Source of the DNA: Hyphochytrium catenoides
Taxonomy: Eukaryota; Sar; Hyphochytriomycetes; Hyphochytriales; Hyphochytriaceae
Assembly (NCBI GenBank): GCA_900088475.1
Contig: FLMG01002136.1
Span: forward strand, 1 to 64,000
DNA: 64,000 nucleotides
Direction of reading: 5' to 3'
Positions 28,376-40,900 of this stretch are shown piece by piece (within the stretch, counting starts at the first letter, position 1; each line of letters opens with the position of its first letter). A model generated the notes under the pieces. That model searched no databases. It was given only the letters and a program-made list of their open reading frames with translations, and was not told the DNA's origin. The translations under genes were made by a program, and so were the position numbers.

Positions 28376-28706
28376 GAGTAGCTGCCTCAAGAGTGAGGCA
28401 GACATCGTCCAGCACTGACTATGGATATAAGAGCTTAGAGATATAGCATTATACAGTGGACCGATCAGGTCCCGAGGGTCGAGCATGGTAGGAAGTCGAA
28501 TCGAAACCGTTATGACTCTATATTTGGCATAATTTATCAGTCTAACCCTATAAAGCCTTTGGGTCTCTACCATCCCCTCGCTTTGCTTTTCCTACGTTTA
28601 CTTTCCTGTGCGTATGCCCCTTCTCCTTCCCGACTCACTCAGGTACCCCTAATTTAAAGAACCCTATATTGCAGCTTTAGATGTGAATAGCTAGAGATAT
28701 CAAGGT
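28376..28706. other. Convergent intergenic region
   Basis: 331 bp between the stop codons of the NatB subunit (+) and the beta-galactosidase (-). Nothing was recognised beyond AT-richer stretches that may hold polyadenylation sites. Confidence 0.4.
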
Positions 28707-31700
28707 TTACAGGTTAACGTTCACCTTGGCCGTCCAGAAAGGAATGCCGTGGCTCTTTGCCTCCTCCGACAACAAATTGCCCGACCAGTCGCCTCCATCG
28801 GCTTCAACAAGCCAAGGCCTGATGCTAACGTCTAAGTACCCATCATCCCAGGTGTATGCCAAGATTTTCACATCGTTGGCGCCTGCCTTCAGTGGGGCAC
28901 AGACGACAAAATCGCGTTGGGGACCGTCCCCATTTCCATAGTATCGCGCCATCAAGATGCCGTTGATCCAGACAAAGGCTGTTGGAGAGCCACGGAGCCT
29001 AAGCCGTAGGGGTAATTCAATCTCGGAAGTTTCTGGAAGAGAAAAAGAGGAGCGGAACCACTGAAGTCCATGGCAGCGGCTAACTGGTAGTTCATCAGCA
29101 ACTGGGTCCAAGAGAGTCCATCCCTGGTTTGAGTCTTCATCAGGGAGCCCGGAGGAGCAGTACGCATTCGGCAGTTGTCTGACGTCTACACCGGCCACCC
29201 ACCACGAAGCGTTGCCTATCTTGGCAATAGAATTTGACCTACAAACATTATAATATAAGTCAGACCCAGGTCAACCAGCTTGATGAGCTTTGGCCATTAC
29301 TACCAGTCCCAGCTATCTCAACACTATACATGTTTCTCGGACTTTAAAGTTGGCCAGGGGCTTGTTTAAAACAGAAGCAGCGAAAGTAGTCTTTTTGCTT
29401 GCCCCCCTTCGTTTTACTCTTTTCTCCCGCTTGAGTATCTCGCACTTGCTTACCTCAGTGAGGCCTTCAGTAGCCCACGAGGACTTCGGGCATCATCAAG
29501 GATGAAGACTTGGCGATTCAATCCGAAGTTCTCCGCCAATATGAGTATCTGCTGAGCGGCCACTGTAGAAGTAATAGATGTTCCATACTTAATGTAGGGA
29601 GAGATATCATACCTATGAGGGTAGAAGAGGCCAACGATGGATCTGTCAGTAACGTAGAAGGTATGACGGGGGATTGATGCAGTCAAATCCTCAAAAGTCC
29701 ATGGAGCCCAAGAGCGAGCACTTACTCTTGTGAGCCCAAGAAGCTTACGTCAGGGCCCATCTTTCCTCCCGGCCTTAATAGTTGGTGCGAATAGGTCAAG
29801 TGACCCCCAACTATCTGACCATTGACGATAACGGTGGCCCGATGTCTCGCATTGATCCTCAGGATAAGTGACTTGGGTTCGAGTTTCTCCCAAAACTGTG
29901 CCTGAGAAGACTGCAGGACCAGATCGCACTTATATATAATATGTCCGGAGGTAAAGCAGAGATCAAGCGCTGTCTCTTTGGGAGAGAAGTTCATAACTTT
30001 TGGAGAAATAGAGAGGGAGGAGGCCAATGGGACAAAGCGATATTCTGACCAATTTGGCTGCCGGACTTCCCACTTACTGAACTCCGCTCTCATGCTTTCA
30101 TCTTTCAAATGCAGTACCGGAGGAGATCTTTTCGGCAGATGCTGGTGATGGACAAGAGCGGCAGGAAAGGTGTCCGATGACGCCATCCAGGTTTCAGGAT
30201 CGTAATGGACAAGATGAGCTGCTGAAAGAAGAAAGACGTCCCTCTCATCTTCCCTATAATCCACTTGTACACTTTCAGGGCTCAGCCAGAGAGCGGCGTA
30301 AGGACCCCAAGAAAGTGAAAAGTGCTCATCGTCCACGTGTGCCTCAGGACTGGCAACAGCCGACAGTGTATAGAGTTGAGATTTGTCCAGAGCCAAGATA
30401 TACAGGTTTCCTGCTGAAGGCGAAGAAATGACAGCCCAACCAGTAGAGCGGGCAAAGGAGACGATAGTGGCTCCAGCTTCTTCCTTCTTCTCCACTTTAG
30501 CCAAGAGGTTCCCTGCCACAGCGATTGCAGGGTCTAGGAAGACCATGCTGCCCAATATCTCATCATCACTCTGAACCACCCAAAGTTCTCTTTCTCTTTC
30601 CATTCCATTGACCTCCTTCACTCGAAGCATGGTCCTTACGTGAATGGGAGTTGATGAGAAGAGAAGCTTCGGTCCTGATACAGGCTTGTAGTTACCTAAA
30701 GCTATAAAAGCTTGTTTATAAGGTAGGTGGGCGGGAATCTCCAGCTCTACACGTTCTGCCTTTCTGTCGTCGCTGGGAAGCTTTACTCGTAGGGTGAAGT
30801 TTGTCTTCCTCTGAACGTTAAAGTTTCTGAGAAAAACGAAGCGGGCTCCTGTCACCGATTGTCTCTGGCGATTGACCACACCTTCATCATTGCACAGCAC
30901 ATCTTGAGACTGACTGAGATCTGTCCTCGATAAATGCTCTGAGAAGGAGCGGGCGAACAAAGCACCCAGCCGAAGTTTCCGCAATCTACCGGAAACAAAG
31001 CCGTATTCCCTGAGGCAGGCACTGTAGTCGTAGGAAGTATACACATCCGGATCACCTGAAGAAGGCAAGGATGGGGAAGGGTCAGCTAGGAGGTAAGAAA
31101 TCTAAGGCAGGCAAGTTCTTCCATATATCACCGCCTCAACTGGCGCTTGATGGGCCATGGCCTTGGCCTTGGCCTTCATCAAAACCGTTTTCTATGTGCT
31201 TTCGGCGTTTCTATCTGCATTTGGTCATCCTCTCTTATCACCCAGCCTTGGTGACATCCGTTTGCCGCCCGTTTTACCTAGGGTGCCCCAGTTAGTCCCT
31301 CCAAAGAACATATAATAGTTCATGACAGTGCAGCCTTGCGCGACGACGGTATCAAAGATAGTGCGTGTATAGTTCTCCCCATAAAATCTGTAGATGTGAT
31401 CGTATGTGTGCTGCAATTTATAGTGGTTGAACCAACCACCCTGCAATTCCGCGATGAAGATAGGAGTCTGAAGGCGCAAAATGAAGAAGCGTTATGAGAA
31501 GGAAAGGGATCAAGAGAGATGGTATCGTCAGAAGCCAGATTTTAAGGCCCATCAGAACGAAAGCCCTAAGGGCTCTGCTTTACCTCTGCGGCGGAGAATC
31601 CAAACCCTCGGACAGTCTGCTCCATTCCATCTAAGGACTGCACGACATCCTTCGTGTCCCAATCGCCCCAGTCTTCATATTTCAGTTTTTTGGGCTTCTT

Positions 31701-33534
31701 GAACTGACTGGAGGGGGCAGAGGCAGGCACAAACACAACGTACTTGTCGAATCCAAAGAGATCCAGCCCAAAGACTTTCTTTCCCCAGACGGTGGCGTCA
31801 TCTTTCTTAACCAACCACGAACCGCCTTCAAAAGCGTCGTTGGTAAAGAAGGGAACCTAGAAGGAAGATAAGCCCAAGACAACCGGTCCGTTATCATCCC
31901 AATGCAGAAGGACTATCGAGATATGAGGCAGAGAACATAGCTCTACAGCAATTAGACAAGTTACTGCGGCATCTACCAAGAGAGATAAGTTGACTGTATT
32001 GTGTAGAGGCTGGGATACAGGAGATTGGGTTCGGAAGCAGAATGCACAGGACTGTACAATATTGTAGCGTATAGAATGATGGGCGGGGTCTAGGGGTCGT
32101 ACCGTCATCATGAGGTCTCTTGCAGACTTGGCCAATACTCTCATATCATCGTGAATCCCCACTGTCAATGGTCCCAAGCGCTCAAACATCTCGTTTTCAA
32201 TCTGCATCCCGATCACGCAACCTGCAGCGGTCAATACAGAGTCCTTAGTGGTTCCAGCACGGAACGGAATACACCCTTGATTATCTTTGTCTTCCTCAAC
32301 ATAGGGTCGACCCTTCTGCTGTGTGTTTCCTCCTTCCCTCCAAGCGTACTCATAAATCGTTACTTCATGCTATGAACCTTCATGGTGCTCACCATCATTG
32401 TTCTCCGTGATCTGGTGTCTTCGCAGGATGGGCAAGAGGTGGCTAAACCACTCTTCACAGTAAAGAGCATACTTGGAGTCAAATCGTCTCAAAAAGTGTG
32501 TCACTGCATGGCGGATCCGCACGTCTCTCTGGGCAACTACCCAGACTGGGATACCGCCGGCTTGCGTTTCAGCACAGATGTAGGGGCCTTTTATAGGGAG
32601 CAAAGCAAAAGTGAATAAGAAGAGACTAATGAGCGCGCACAAGCAAGGATCATTTCGAGGACGACCGGGCTGACGAAGAGATGTAACAAGATAACTGCTA
32701 GAGGAATGCAAGTCTCCGATAAAATGAACACATTCGCCTGCAGCACCTCACCTGGAGCAGCAAGGACGTAGAGTCCGATCTCCTCGCATAAAGAGAGGAG
32801 GTACTCTACATCGCGGTTGCCATCAAAGTGGTAAACTCCTTGAGCTGTTTCAAGAGGATGTTAGACCAGAGAGATTGGTACTAATCATTAAAAGATTTGG
32901 CTAGGGAAGATGTGGGAAGAACCGGCGCAGAAAGAAGCTGTGAAAGTAGATTTATGGAACACAAGTAGTTCCTATGTTCGCGTAAGGAATGAAAAAGAGA
33001 ACAGCACAAGGCTAGAAGAATAGGAAAGATAACGGCACAGAGTTGTCTCAAAAGCAAAGCCGGTGGAGACTTGGACCAAAGCAGGCCAAATGTCACGCAG
33101 CAACCGCATTTTTCTCCTCCAAGCAAAGTGCTGCAAAGTATATCGCATTCTGTAGGCGAGAACCCGATGGTCTTACCTGGTGAATGAAAGCCCCAGTGGA
33201 AATAGATGCGTATGCAGTTAAGTCCGGCCGACGCGTACTTGCGAAGGATAGGCTCCCACTGATCCCTGTCAGGCACCCGCCAATAGTGGAACTCTCCGCT
33301 AACGATTATCTTGGGCTTGCCATGGATGTAGAGGCAATGCTTGTCCCACTTGATAATATGCCCATACTTCTCCATGTCATAGCGGCAGGAGGACGTTGTA
33401 ATGTCGGTTCGGGTACCGAAATGTGGAAGATAGCAGTAGTAATAGTAGAGCCCTGCGAGTGCAGCAGCGCTTAGCAGAAGACCCAACAAGGCATAGCCGA
33501 GCAGCGATAGAAGCTGGAAGACGAGGTCCATCAT
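28707..33534 (-). CDS. GH35 beta-galactosidase, N-terminal membrane anchor
   Basis: Glycoside hydrolase family 35 enzyme that removes terminal beta-galactose. Nine exons: 33177-33534, 32752-32844, 32393-32587, 32103-32221, 31584-31856, 31278-31467, 29726-31055, 29454-29642, 28707-29238. They sum to 3279 nt (1092 residues). The N-terminus has a hydrophobic segment (about residues 5-32), which predicts a type II membrane protein with its catalytic part in the lumen or outside. Family signs are G-E-F-H-Y-W-R, Y-F-H-W-G-F-H-S-P, E-T-Q-A-G-G-I-P-V-W, the acid/base Glu226 in Q-I-E-N-E, nucleophile Glu353 in A-E-L-Q-G-G-W-F-N, and F-F-G-G-T-N-W-G. The long C-terminal part (G-L-F-Y-P-H-R-Y-D-I, W-F-R-S-S-F-S-L) fits the jelly-roll domains of large GH35 enzymes. 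Substrate cannot be told. Confidence 0.92.
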
Positions 33535-33740
33535 TCTGGTTTCGACTGTGGCCCGATGATGGCGCTCCAGAGGGCCAACGATAACCTGAAGTCAGAGTTA
33601 TCTTCGACAACGTCTTCGCGCGGGCCAGTTACGCGCAGGTAGTCCTGGATGGAGTCTGTAGCCTCTCCCAGGCACCAGGTATTGGGAAGTGGGCGATCAG
33701 AGTTGCGACCATTGTGACGCAGAAGTGGTTGCATGACCAT
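33531..33740 (-). other. Upstream ORF overlapping the beta-galactosidase start
   Basis: A 69-residue frame starting at ATG 33740 ends in a TGA (33531-33533) that overlaps the start codon of the beta-galactosidase (33532-33534) in another frame. Its composition (D-S-I-Q-D-Y-L-R-V-T-G, S-L-A-L-W-S-A-I-I-G) is protein-like. It may be a regulatory uORF that affects initiation, or part of an upstream exon spliced differently. No known family was recognised. Confidence 0.4.
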
Positions 33741-34790
33741 CAACCCCACCGCAGTTGCAGGAAATGCAGGGGGTGGTGGTGCCTATGACCAGCTCCATGA
33801 CCAGCAGGTTGGACAGGAGGTTGGACATCAGAAGCAACAGAATATCCTGACCAAAGCGTACCGCTAACGGCCACGCAACAAGAAGTATACGGACAGGTTC
33901 TGCCCTGCCAAAAAAAGAGTAGTGAAGAGCATCACATCACACATCACCCGCTGCTGCCCGGGGCTCTTTCTTGGTTCGTCTCCTAGTCACAGGCATGGAA
34001 GCGGTTGTTCTCTTCTGTGGTTCTTGTGATGTCTTCCCGTCTGACAGAACTTGATTTCTTTGTTGTCTCGTGGGCTCGGAGACAGGAAAAGAACCAGACT
34101 CGTGTTTGAAGCCCTCTCGCTTTTTTGAACAATGTGCCAATGGGTTCGCTATGTGACTGGTGGCGCCCTACCTCCCGTCTATTAGTAGTCTCCATCCCTC
34201 TTGTTCGTACAACGATCGTTGATAATTGATAACATAGTTCTAGAACTAAATAACAGCCCTTAACTGGTTAGCTCTTCTTTTTGTCCACCGCGCAGCGTGT
34301 TGGCGTGCAGTAGGCCCTGACCTCATGCTTTGTAAAGTCCTCAACTCCGAGCCAAAAGCCTAATACCTTAAACTTCCCGTGTTCCGATCAAAGTCACAAT
34401 CATCGTCCTTACTATTGCTGCATCTGGCGACAGATCGGGAAGTTCTTATTTGCATGGCAGAAGTAGGAAACCAAATGTAATTATAGAACTTCTTCTTCTA
34501 TATGTGATTTGTTGGCGAACAGTATTCACCTGCATTTCTAGCGCCGATGGTCTGAGTGAGTAGTCTCTTGCCTTTTGGCAGCTCCCATGAGAAAGCTGAT
34601 GGTGCAGGCCGACGATATTTATTCTGAAGAAAAAGACTTGTAGATGTATCTCTAACTGCCCGGTCCTTGACTCGTACTACTTCTAGCCAAAGAAGTATAA
34701 ATCATTATCATCTGCTAGGTGTACCTACGCTAAGCTGCCTTGCACGCAAGGCGTGTAATAGATAATGGTGCTGAGATAACTCGCATGCTC
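33741..34790. other. Intergenic, no gene supported
   Basis: About 1 kb. Two overlapping minus-strand frames (about 33940-34195) are rich in Arg, Lys, Thr and Ser and do not resemble a conserved protein. No RNA gene or repeat was seen. Confidence 0.4.
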
Positions 34791-37199
34791 TCAGGACACA
34801 TGATGAAGCTTTGCAAACCTTGCTCGAGCTTCTACATACTCAGAGTGCTTATCACGCTTCCGATGATGAATTGGGTCTATTTCTGACACCAGTGCCTGCA
34901 TGTCCTCAGTATATGCGTATTGCTCAGCCGTGGACGTTTTTCTTGGCTTCTGGGTTCCCGGAAGATCCACGAGAATTCCTAGTCGAGATGTTAATTCAGA
35001 GCAAGGGGCATTTCCATCGCTTGTGCCGACATACCAGTGAGGTGACACTTCTGATGGGGCTTTGGCTTAGGCTTCTTTAGCTGCTTCTGGTCTTGTGCCT
35101 CCTTGTTCGCCTCGTGAAGCAGCCTACATTGTGCATGGCATTATTAGAGTCCTAGAGATCAGTCAACTGCTAGTCCACTCACTCTTTTATTGTGGTATCG
35201 TTGACAAGTATCGAACCTTCGTGCTCTGAACTCATCCTGCTGACTTTTATGTGTGCTAATTAGAATAACTCCACAATTCTTATATCCTGAAGTCACGGCC
35301 GGATTTGGTGGCCACAGCAGCAATGGCAATAAAGCTCACAAGAAAGGATGATGTTGGGCTCTGTGAAATGTAGATTAGCCGCATAGCCAATGAGGATTCG
35401 TCTGCCAGCATAGACGGTGAAGGCAAGAAGGCTGGTGTTTAGTCTGCAGACGGCTCTTTTAGAGCTTGTGGATAGAGCTTTATTGCAACTTCTGAAACGC
35501 CCATATCAAACAAAAATCAGACTAGTAAAGATCTAATCCTTCAAGGATTCTGTAGTTACTGATTTATAAAGATTCTGTGTATGTAACGCCCGACTGACTC
35601 TCTTTGTAAGGCCTTATTACGAGATCTTTGTACGAGAACTATGGTAGGAATCCTTTCAATGTCTGCGTCTTCAGTCTTCACATTATTCCTTTCTGAGTCC
35701 ACCACCGCCATAGCTGAGGGAAAGTCATTGAGGGACCAAGCTGCCAGAGCTGATAGTCAGTATCTCCCTTGTAGGACATGACTTGTCACGCCCAATAATT
35801 CACATACCTGCAACGAGAGCTCGTCAAGATCAGATTCGATGAGAGGCTTCGTGGTCGTGGACATAGCCTTTGCCAGTGCTGAATATGATGAGGCGAGGAG
35901 AGACTGCCCTCCATGAGGATCTGTCTGACTCACTTCCTCAAATGCGCGCAATAGGCGTCGATAATCTTCGTTTTCATGCTCCGTCATACTCTACATGAAA
36001 GAGTATGAGTCCAGGTTATAGTGGTTCTTCAATCACGTGGCGTAAACCGGAAAAACGGACGCACCCTTGAGGTTGCAATGTCTCCCGCTACTACTGCCCT
36101 GGCTTGGTTTGCCTCTCGAAATGATGGTAAAATTAGTTCCTACGAAGCAGTGGTACCTTGAATACGAGCAAGTAAAGGATGCAATTGCTTGGATAGCCAC
36201 GCTACCATCTTCTGTTCACCGGCACTGTGTCGAGCCCTTCGATAGAAGTCTAGAGCTTTCTCCGCCCATTCCAATATAGGTCCAGTAGCTTCATTAGAGT
36301 CTGACGTAGGATCTCTGCTGTTGGCTAGTTTGCATCTTGCAAGCCAGATGTCGCCAAGGCCCTTGCAGCATTCTTTCTTGCTGTGGCTCCTGAGAGCATT
36401 GTTCTGGCAAGCAACAACAGCGATCAACACAACTTAGACATCCATGTCATCCATACATGCTATTGCTGAACCTAAAGACCTCATAAATCCCTTCCGCAAG
36501 TGCCAGAAACTGTCTAGCTTGATCCCGGCTGTTGGCTCTTCGTGACTTGTTGCCTTCTGCATGGATAGAGTCCTCTGTCGTTTTGGTAAAAGTGGTTGGG
36601 GACCCTAAGCAACCACTTGACGGTCTATGGGAAGATTGCTATACCTACCGGAGGCATATATCTGTCCTTGGATTGCTCTGATGTTCCCTAGATGCAGTAT
36701 GCTTTCTAGGGTAGGGACGTGTGCGGACAAGCAGTCAAAGGTCGCTAGACCACAGGATATTTTGCATCATCTGGTATACTCACCCGCTTCTCTAAGCATC
36801 AATTCATAGTTGTTTGAGTTGCGATACCTTGCGTCACCTTTCTTGAGTGCTCTTAATATCTGTATTAAGTTAGGTTGTAAGGTGCGCCTTTCGAATCGTC
36901 ATTCAGCTCTAGATGTATATTCAAGAGACGGACTCACTCTGTAGCGATTTATTGTTGCCTCAAGCTCCTGCGCCACATGCTCAAGCCTCTTGAGCCTGAC
37001 CTCCATCAAGTACTCTTTGTTCTTCTCACATGTCACCTTCTCTCCCGGGACATCTGAAAGAGTCGCGTCCTTTGTTAGCGCCCCACCCCTCGTATCTATT
37101 TAGCTTAACTATGAGGTCCTTATCAGCCTACTCACCAGCGATGATCTCCAGACCATGAATAGGCTCATAGCTGACATCTTCGTTACGTTGTGCCATCAT
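34791..37199 (-). CDS. Unrecognised helical protein
   Basis: Multi-exon gene. The first exon is 37136-37199 (M-M-A-Q-R-N-E-D-V-S-Y-E-P-I), then 36938-37053 (a coiled-coil-like run including L-K-R-L-E-H-V-A-Q-E-L-E-A), then an exon with R-A-L-K-K-G-D-A-R-Y-R-N-S-N-N-Y near 36790-36860. Later exons include W-A-E-K-A-L-D-F-Y-R-R-A-R near 36215-36260 and the D-Y-R-R-L-L-R-A-F-E-E exon near 35800-35975. The C-terminus is Lys-rich, with Q-K-P-R-K-T-S-T-A-E-Q-Y, and stops at 34791. Repeated short amphipathic helices with Tyr/Leu/Ala spacing suggest TPR-like repeats, but no family was recognised. Internal exon borders between 35050 and 36790 were not all resolved. Confidence 0.5.
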
Positions 37200-37950
37200 T
37201 CTCAGTGTTTCTTAAACAAGACGACACACGAGATGGTGGGTCGCTCTGACCCATCGACACTTAGTTCTCCTTCTCAGACGAGATGCGATGCGGAGACGAT
37301 ATCGAGGTCTGCGTTGAGGACAGATTACTCTTACCCCTCCAAAGGTAAAACGCAGTGTGAAGTGTGCCTTTTCGAGAACTGGTGATGGCTCAATCTACCA
37401 ATGTACCGAGAACTAACCTTGTTGTCAATGATTGATAATCATTGATGGTGTGATTATTTTCTGTTCTCGGTTACGAAGACAGCGTTGTGTAGCAAGAGAG
37501 GTGTACTGTTTCCCAGAAAATCAATGTGCTAGTTATCGTGTCAGGTGGAGTGTTGATAAGGACGACCGACGCCAGAATGAAACGACATGCCAAGGAAAAG
37601 AACTCTGTCGCCACCACGAGACCTGAGTGATGCATCAGAGCTCAAATGCTCCGGTCCCCTTAAAGGCTCGTAGACCTCTTCTCCTGGGCTGGGCGATGGT
37701 CTCATGGCCTTCAAGCCCAACCGCATCTCTACCAGCGCCCAGTTGGTTGACCCTTAACCCCATCAGTCTATTTGACTCAAAAAAGATAGGCGTGTCTCCG
37801 ATGGTATCGGAGACTTAAGAGGCCTGGTGGTACCCGGCATGCCATCTACTTTGCTGCATCCTACATGGCTCAAGGGCGAGCTTTACTGTCGCTGATAGCT
37901 ATAAAAGTACCTTGGCGTGCAACATTCAGGAAGAGTTGCATGCTGGGAAG
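37200..37950. promoter_or_regulatory. Divergent intergenic region
   Basis: About 750 bp between the starts of the minus-strand helical protein (37199) and the WDR47-like gene (37951). Both promoters should lie here. Short open frames on both strands show no conserved pattern. Confidence 0.35.
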
Positions 37951-40900
37951 ATGGCTCGCAGAATCGCGGTTCAAGTCCATGACACCGAGGTGGTTCTCCT
38001 TATCCTGGTGGGCTATCGATGTCACTCTTGTATTCTCTCTTCGTCCTGACCAAAGCATCCTGCCATCAGAAGTACCTAAAGAGCCGTGGCCATCATGAGG
38101 CAATGCGGAGTCTTGAAAAAGAGACACGGATGACTGTAGAAGACTATGAGAATGAGACGATAGAGTTCTATCGGGATCTCGTATTGGATGGCAAGTGGGA
38201 TACTCTCATTTCCGAGCTGGAGCCCCTTCGTGGTGCCGGTAATGCCTATGATGAGGTGAGGACGTGGCTCTCCAGCTGCAAGGCTCCTTGTTCTGAAAGC
38301 ACCTTCGGCAGGTCCTCTATCAAATCAGAAGACAGATGTACCTGGAGCAGCTCAACCTTCACTGCAAAGTAAGCGCACGAAGCGATGTACTTCTCGTCCA
38401 GGGCAGAACTCATCTCCTTATGTAGGGAGAATCGCTGGATGAGGTAGAGCTTATGCAAGCTCTGGAGATCTTAAGACTATGTGTAAAGGATGAAAGGGAA
38501 TTCCATCGCCTTTGCTATCTTATGAGCCTCTCGCAGCTGCAAAAGGACCCGGATTATGCGCATTGGAGCCCACTTTCGGGCCGGGTGCAGTGCTTTGAAG
38601 CTCTGAAGCCGCATCTGCAGCAGGTACAAGGCTACTCGATACCAAGAGTCAAACCAAAAGCTGCGAACACCTGCGGCTCATTCATTTGTTCAGGCTCTGG
38701 GCTTTGTAGGAAATGCACCGAGGCCAACCATCCCAGCAGAGCAGTTATGCAGTCTGCTGTCGATCGCCATCCAAGAGAAGGTACTTGACGTTCTCATGTC
38801 CTGCCCACCTAAATAGACTCTCGCCTACTACGATCCAGAGCTTCAGTGCCTTCTATCTCTTGCATCCCAGTCCTCAGCTTCTAGTAACCTCAAATTTCTA
38901 ATAACGCCATCCTCCTTCATGGTCTGTCCTTCAGCTGCAGCGTTTTGAGATCACAAAGAGCTTGTCACAAGAGTCATCTCTCGAGATATCCATTCTCTCC
39001 GATAACCTGGTTGGATATATTATCCAGGAAGATGAGCGGACTCCACTCATGCTTAGAGCTGAATCTGTAAGTAGAGCCTTTTCGTAGATTGGTGCTGCCT
39101 TTCAATGTCCCTAATCTTTTCGTCCATCAACCCTTTCCCTGATTGTCACACCCTGATACGTTCTCTTGAGGCTATTAGCCTTAATGTCTCACGTTCTCTT
39201 GAGGATATTAGCCTTAATGTCTCACAAATTTCTTCATCCTTGCCTTACCTCACCCTGGGTGACTAGGTTCGACCGAAGAACGAAAATTTATGGGTCGACC
39301 TCTCCATCATACCACTGCCTTCAGACTTTAAAGTGAGGCCATAATCTTGCCCAAAGGACCTTCTCCTCTTCCTTCGCCAAAAGAATCATTCTTTCCCTAT
39401 CACATAAATTTCTGCTAACGTTTCCCTGCGATGTCTTGTTCCTTATGGTCAGGGCCATAGAGTTTCTTCCTCAACAGTACTTACACCTAGTCAAGAGAGT
39501 TTGAAGGATCCAGGCGTAGGAGGAAGGGGTCCCCAGGACGACAATGGCTTCAGACCTCTATGTTCGGCAGATGGACAATATAATGAGGGTGGAGAAGGAA
39601 GTGCGAAGCAAGAATCAGCCACATATGGTGCTATACTTCCACGAAGTACCACAAGTGAAATGGGGCAAGAGATACAGACTACCCATGAGCAGGAGACAAC
39701 GAAAGAGTTCAGCAGTGCTTCAGCTTCAGCTGCGCCAATCTTCCCAGTTTCTTCCTTCGGAGATCTTTCTGTTTCCCAACGAAATGAGGAAGACCAGAAC
39801 AACCAAAAGGAAGGAGGCAATGGGTTCGAGGAAAGGGAAAGAGTACCGATACGGAAGAGAATCCAACCAAAGCCTCCACCAGAGACAGCGCTTCACTCGA
39901 ATCAGAGAGCTACGCAGCTAATTAATCAGGGTTCCGGCACTACTAGAAAGAAGGATCACCCAGTGGCTGCTGTCCAACCTCCTTCTAACGAAGACGAGAT
40001 GAAGATTTCTACAACAGATCACGCCATACCAAAAGCCGGGGGTAGAAAGGGCCTTGCAGATGGGAGCTTAAACTTCAAGGATTCTGGTTCTGAAAGGATC
40101 CCATCCGTGCAACCGTTGGCCTCGGGTGAGCACTCGTTCAGAAATATGTTAGCCTCAATTGCCAGCGTCTCGTGGGTCCACTGTATTTCATCCTTTCTAA
40201 CCACAATCTTTCCCATGTCACAGCGGACCAAACTTCTGGAGTTTACCCGTTACTCCAGAAGAGTAGCTCCCCAAAAGTGGCATGGCAGTCGCAGTACACT
40301 CCTGACGGCGGGGACACTTCTTTAAGCAGCATGCCCGCCAGGTCACTAAACCAGGCAGTGAGCAAAGAGACGCGGAGCCCTTTCCTTCAACCTGACTCAG
40401 TGAGGGTGAAGGGGACAGGCACCCATATTAAGGCGTTCTCCGGCAATAGGGAACCCCAACGCATAGCGGAGGATCTCCAGCTTACGTCCGCACGTACAGA
40501 GGGAATAGACCTGATTGAACCTAAAGAAACAGAGGAAGACCCAGCAATGCATTCGGAAACATCTTCCCCAACAGGTAGAAATCCGGCTTCTTTTCTGCAA
40601 TACGAGCACCTACATGCCAAGCATTTTCAAGAGTATCTTCCTGTGGCCCAGGATACCGAAGATCAGGTACAAGATATGAATAAGATGCCCCCAATAAGGG
40701 AAATATGTAGAATACCCTCTTTAAGGGGACTGCTTTTCGTTCGCTGTTTGACCTAACCCTTACCTCTCAATTTACCTCTAACATGCTCTTCTCCTAGCCT
40801 ATTCGAGCTGTAGCGTTTGATCCCGCTGGTAAATGGCTGGCTGTTGGAACGAACGCAAAGTCTCTTCGAATCTGCTCTGTTAGTGAGACTTTCCCTCAGA

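Noticed and set aside
29454-29642. Apparent intron (GTATGATATC...TACAG) inside the beta-galactosidase exon
   Set aside because: Splicing it breaks the frame, while reading through gives the expected jelly-roll segment Y-P-H-R-Y-D-I-S-P-Y-I.
39501-40325. 274-codon frame as a separate gene
   Set aside because: It is the disordered linker exon of the WDR47-like gene. The reading changes frame near 40130-40225 across a probable intron and continues into the WD40 exons.
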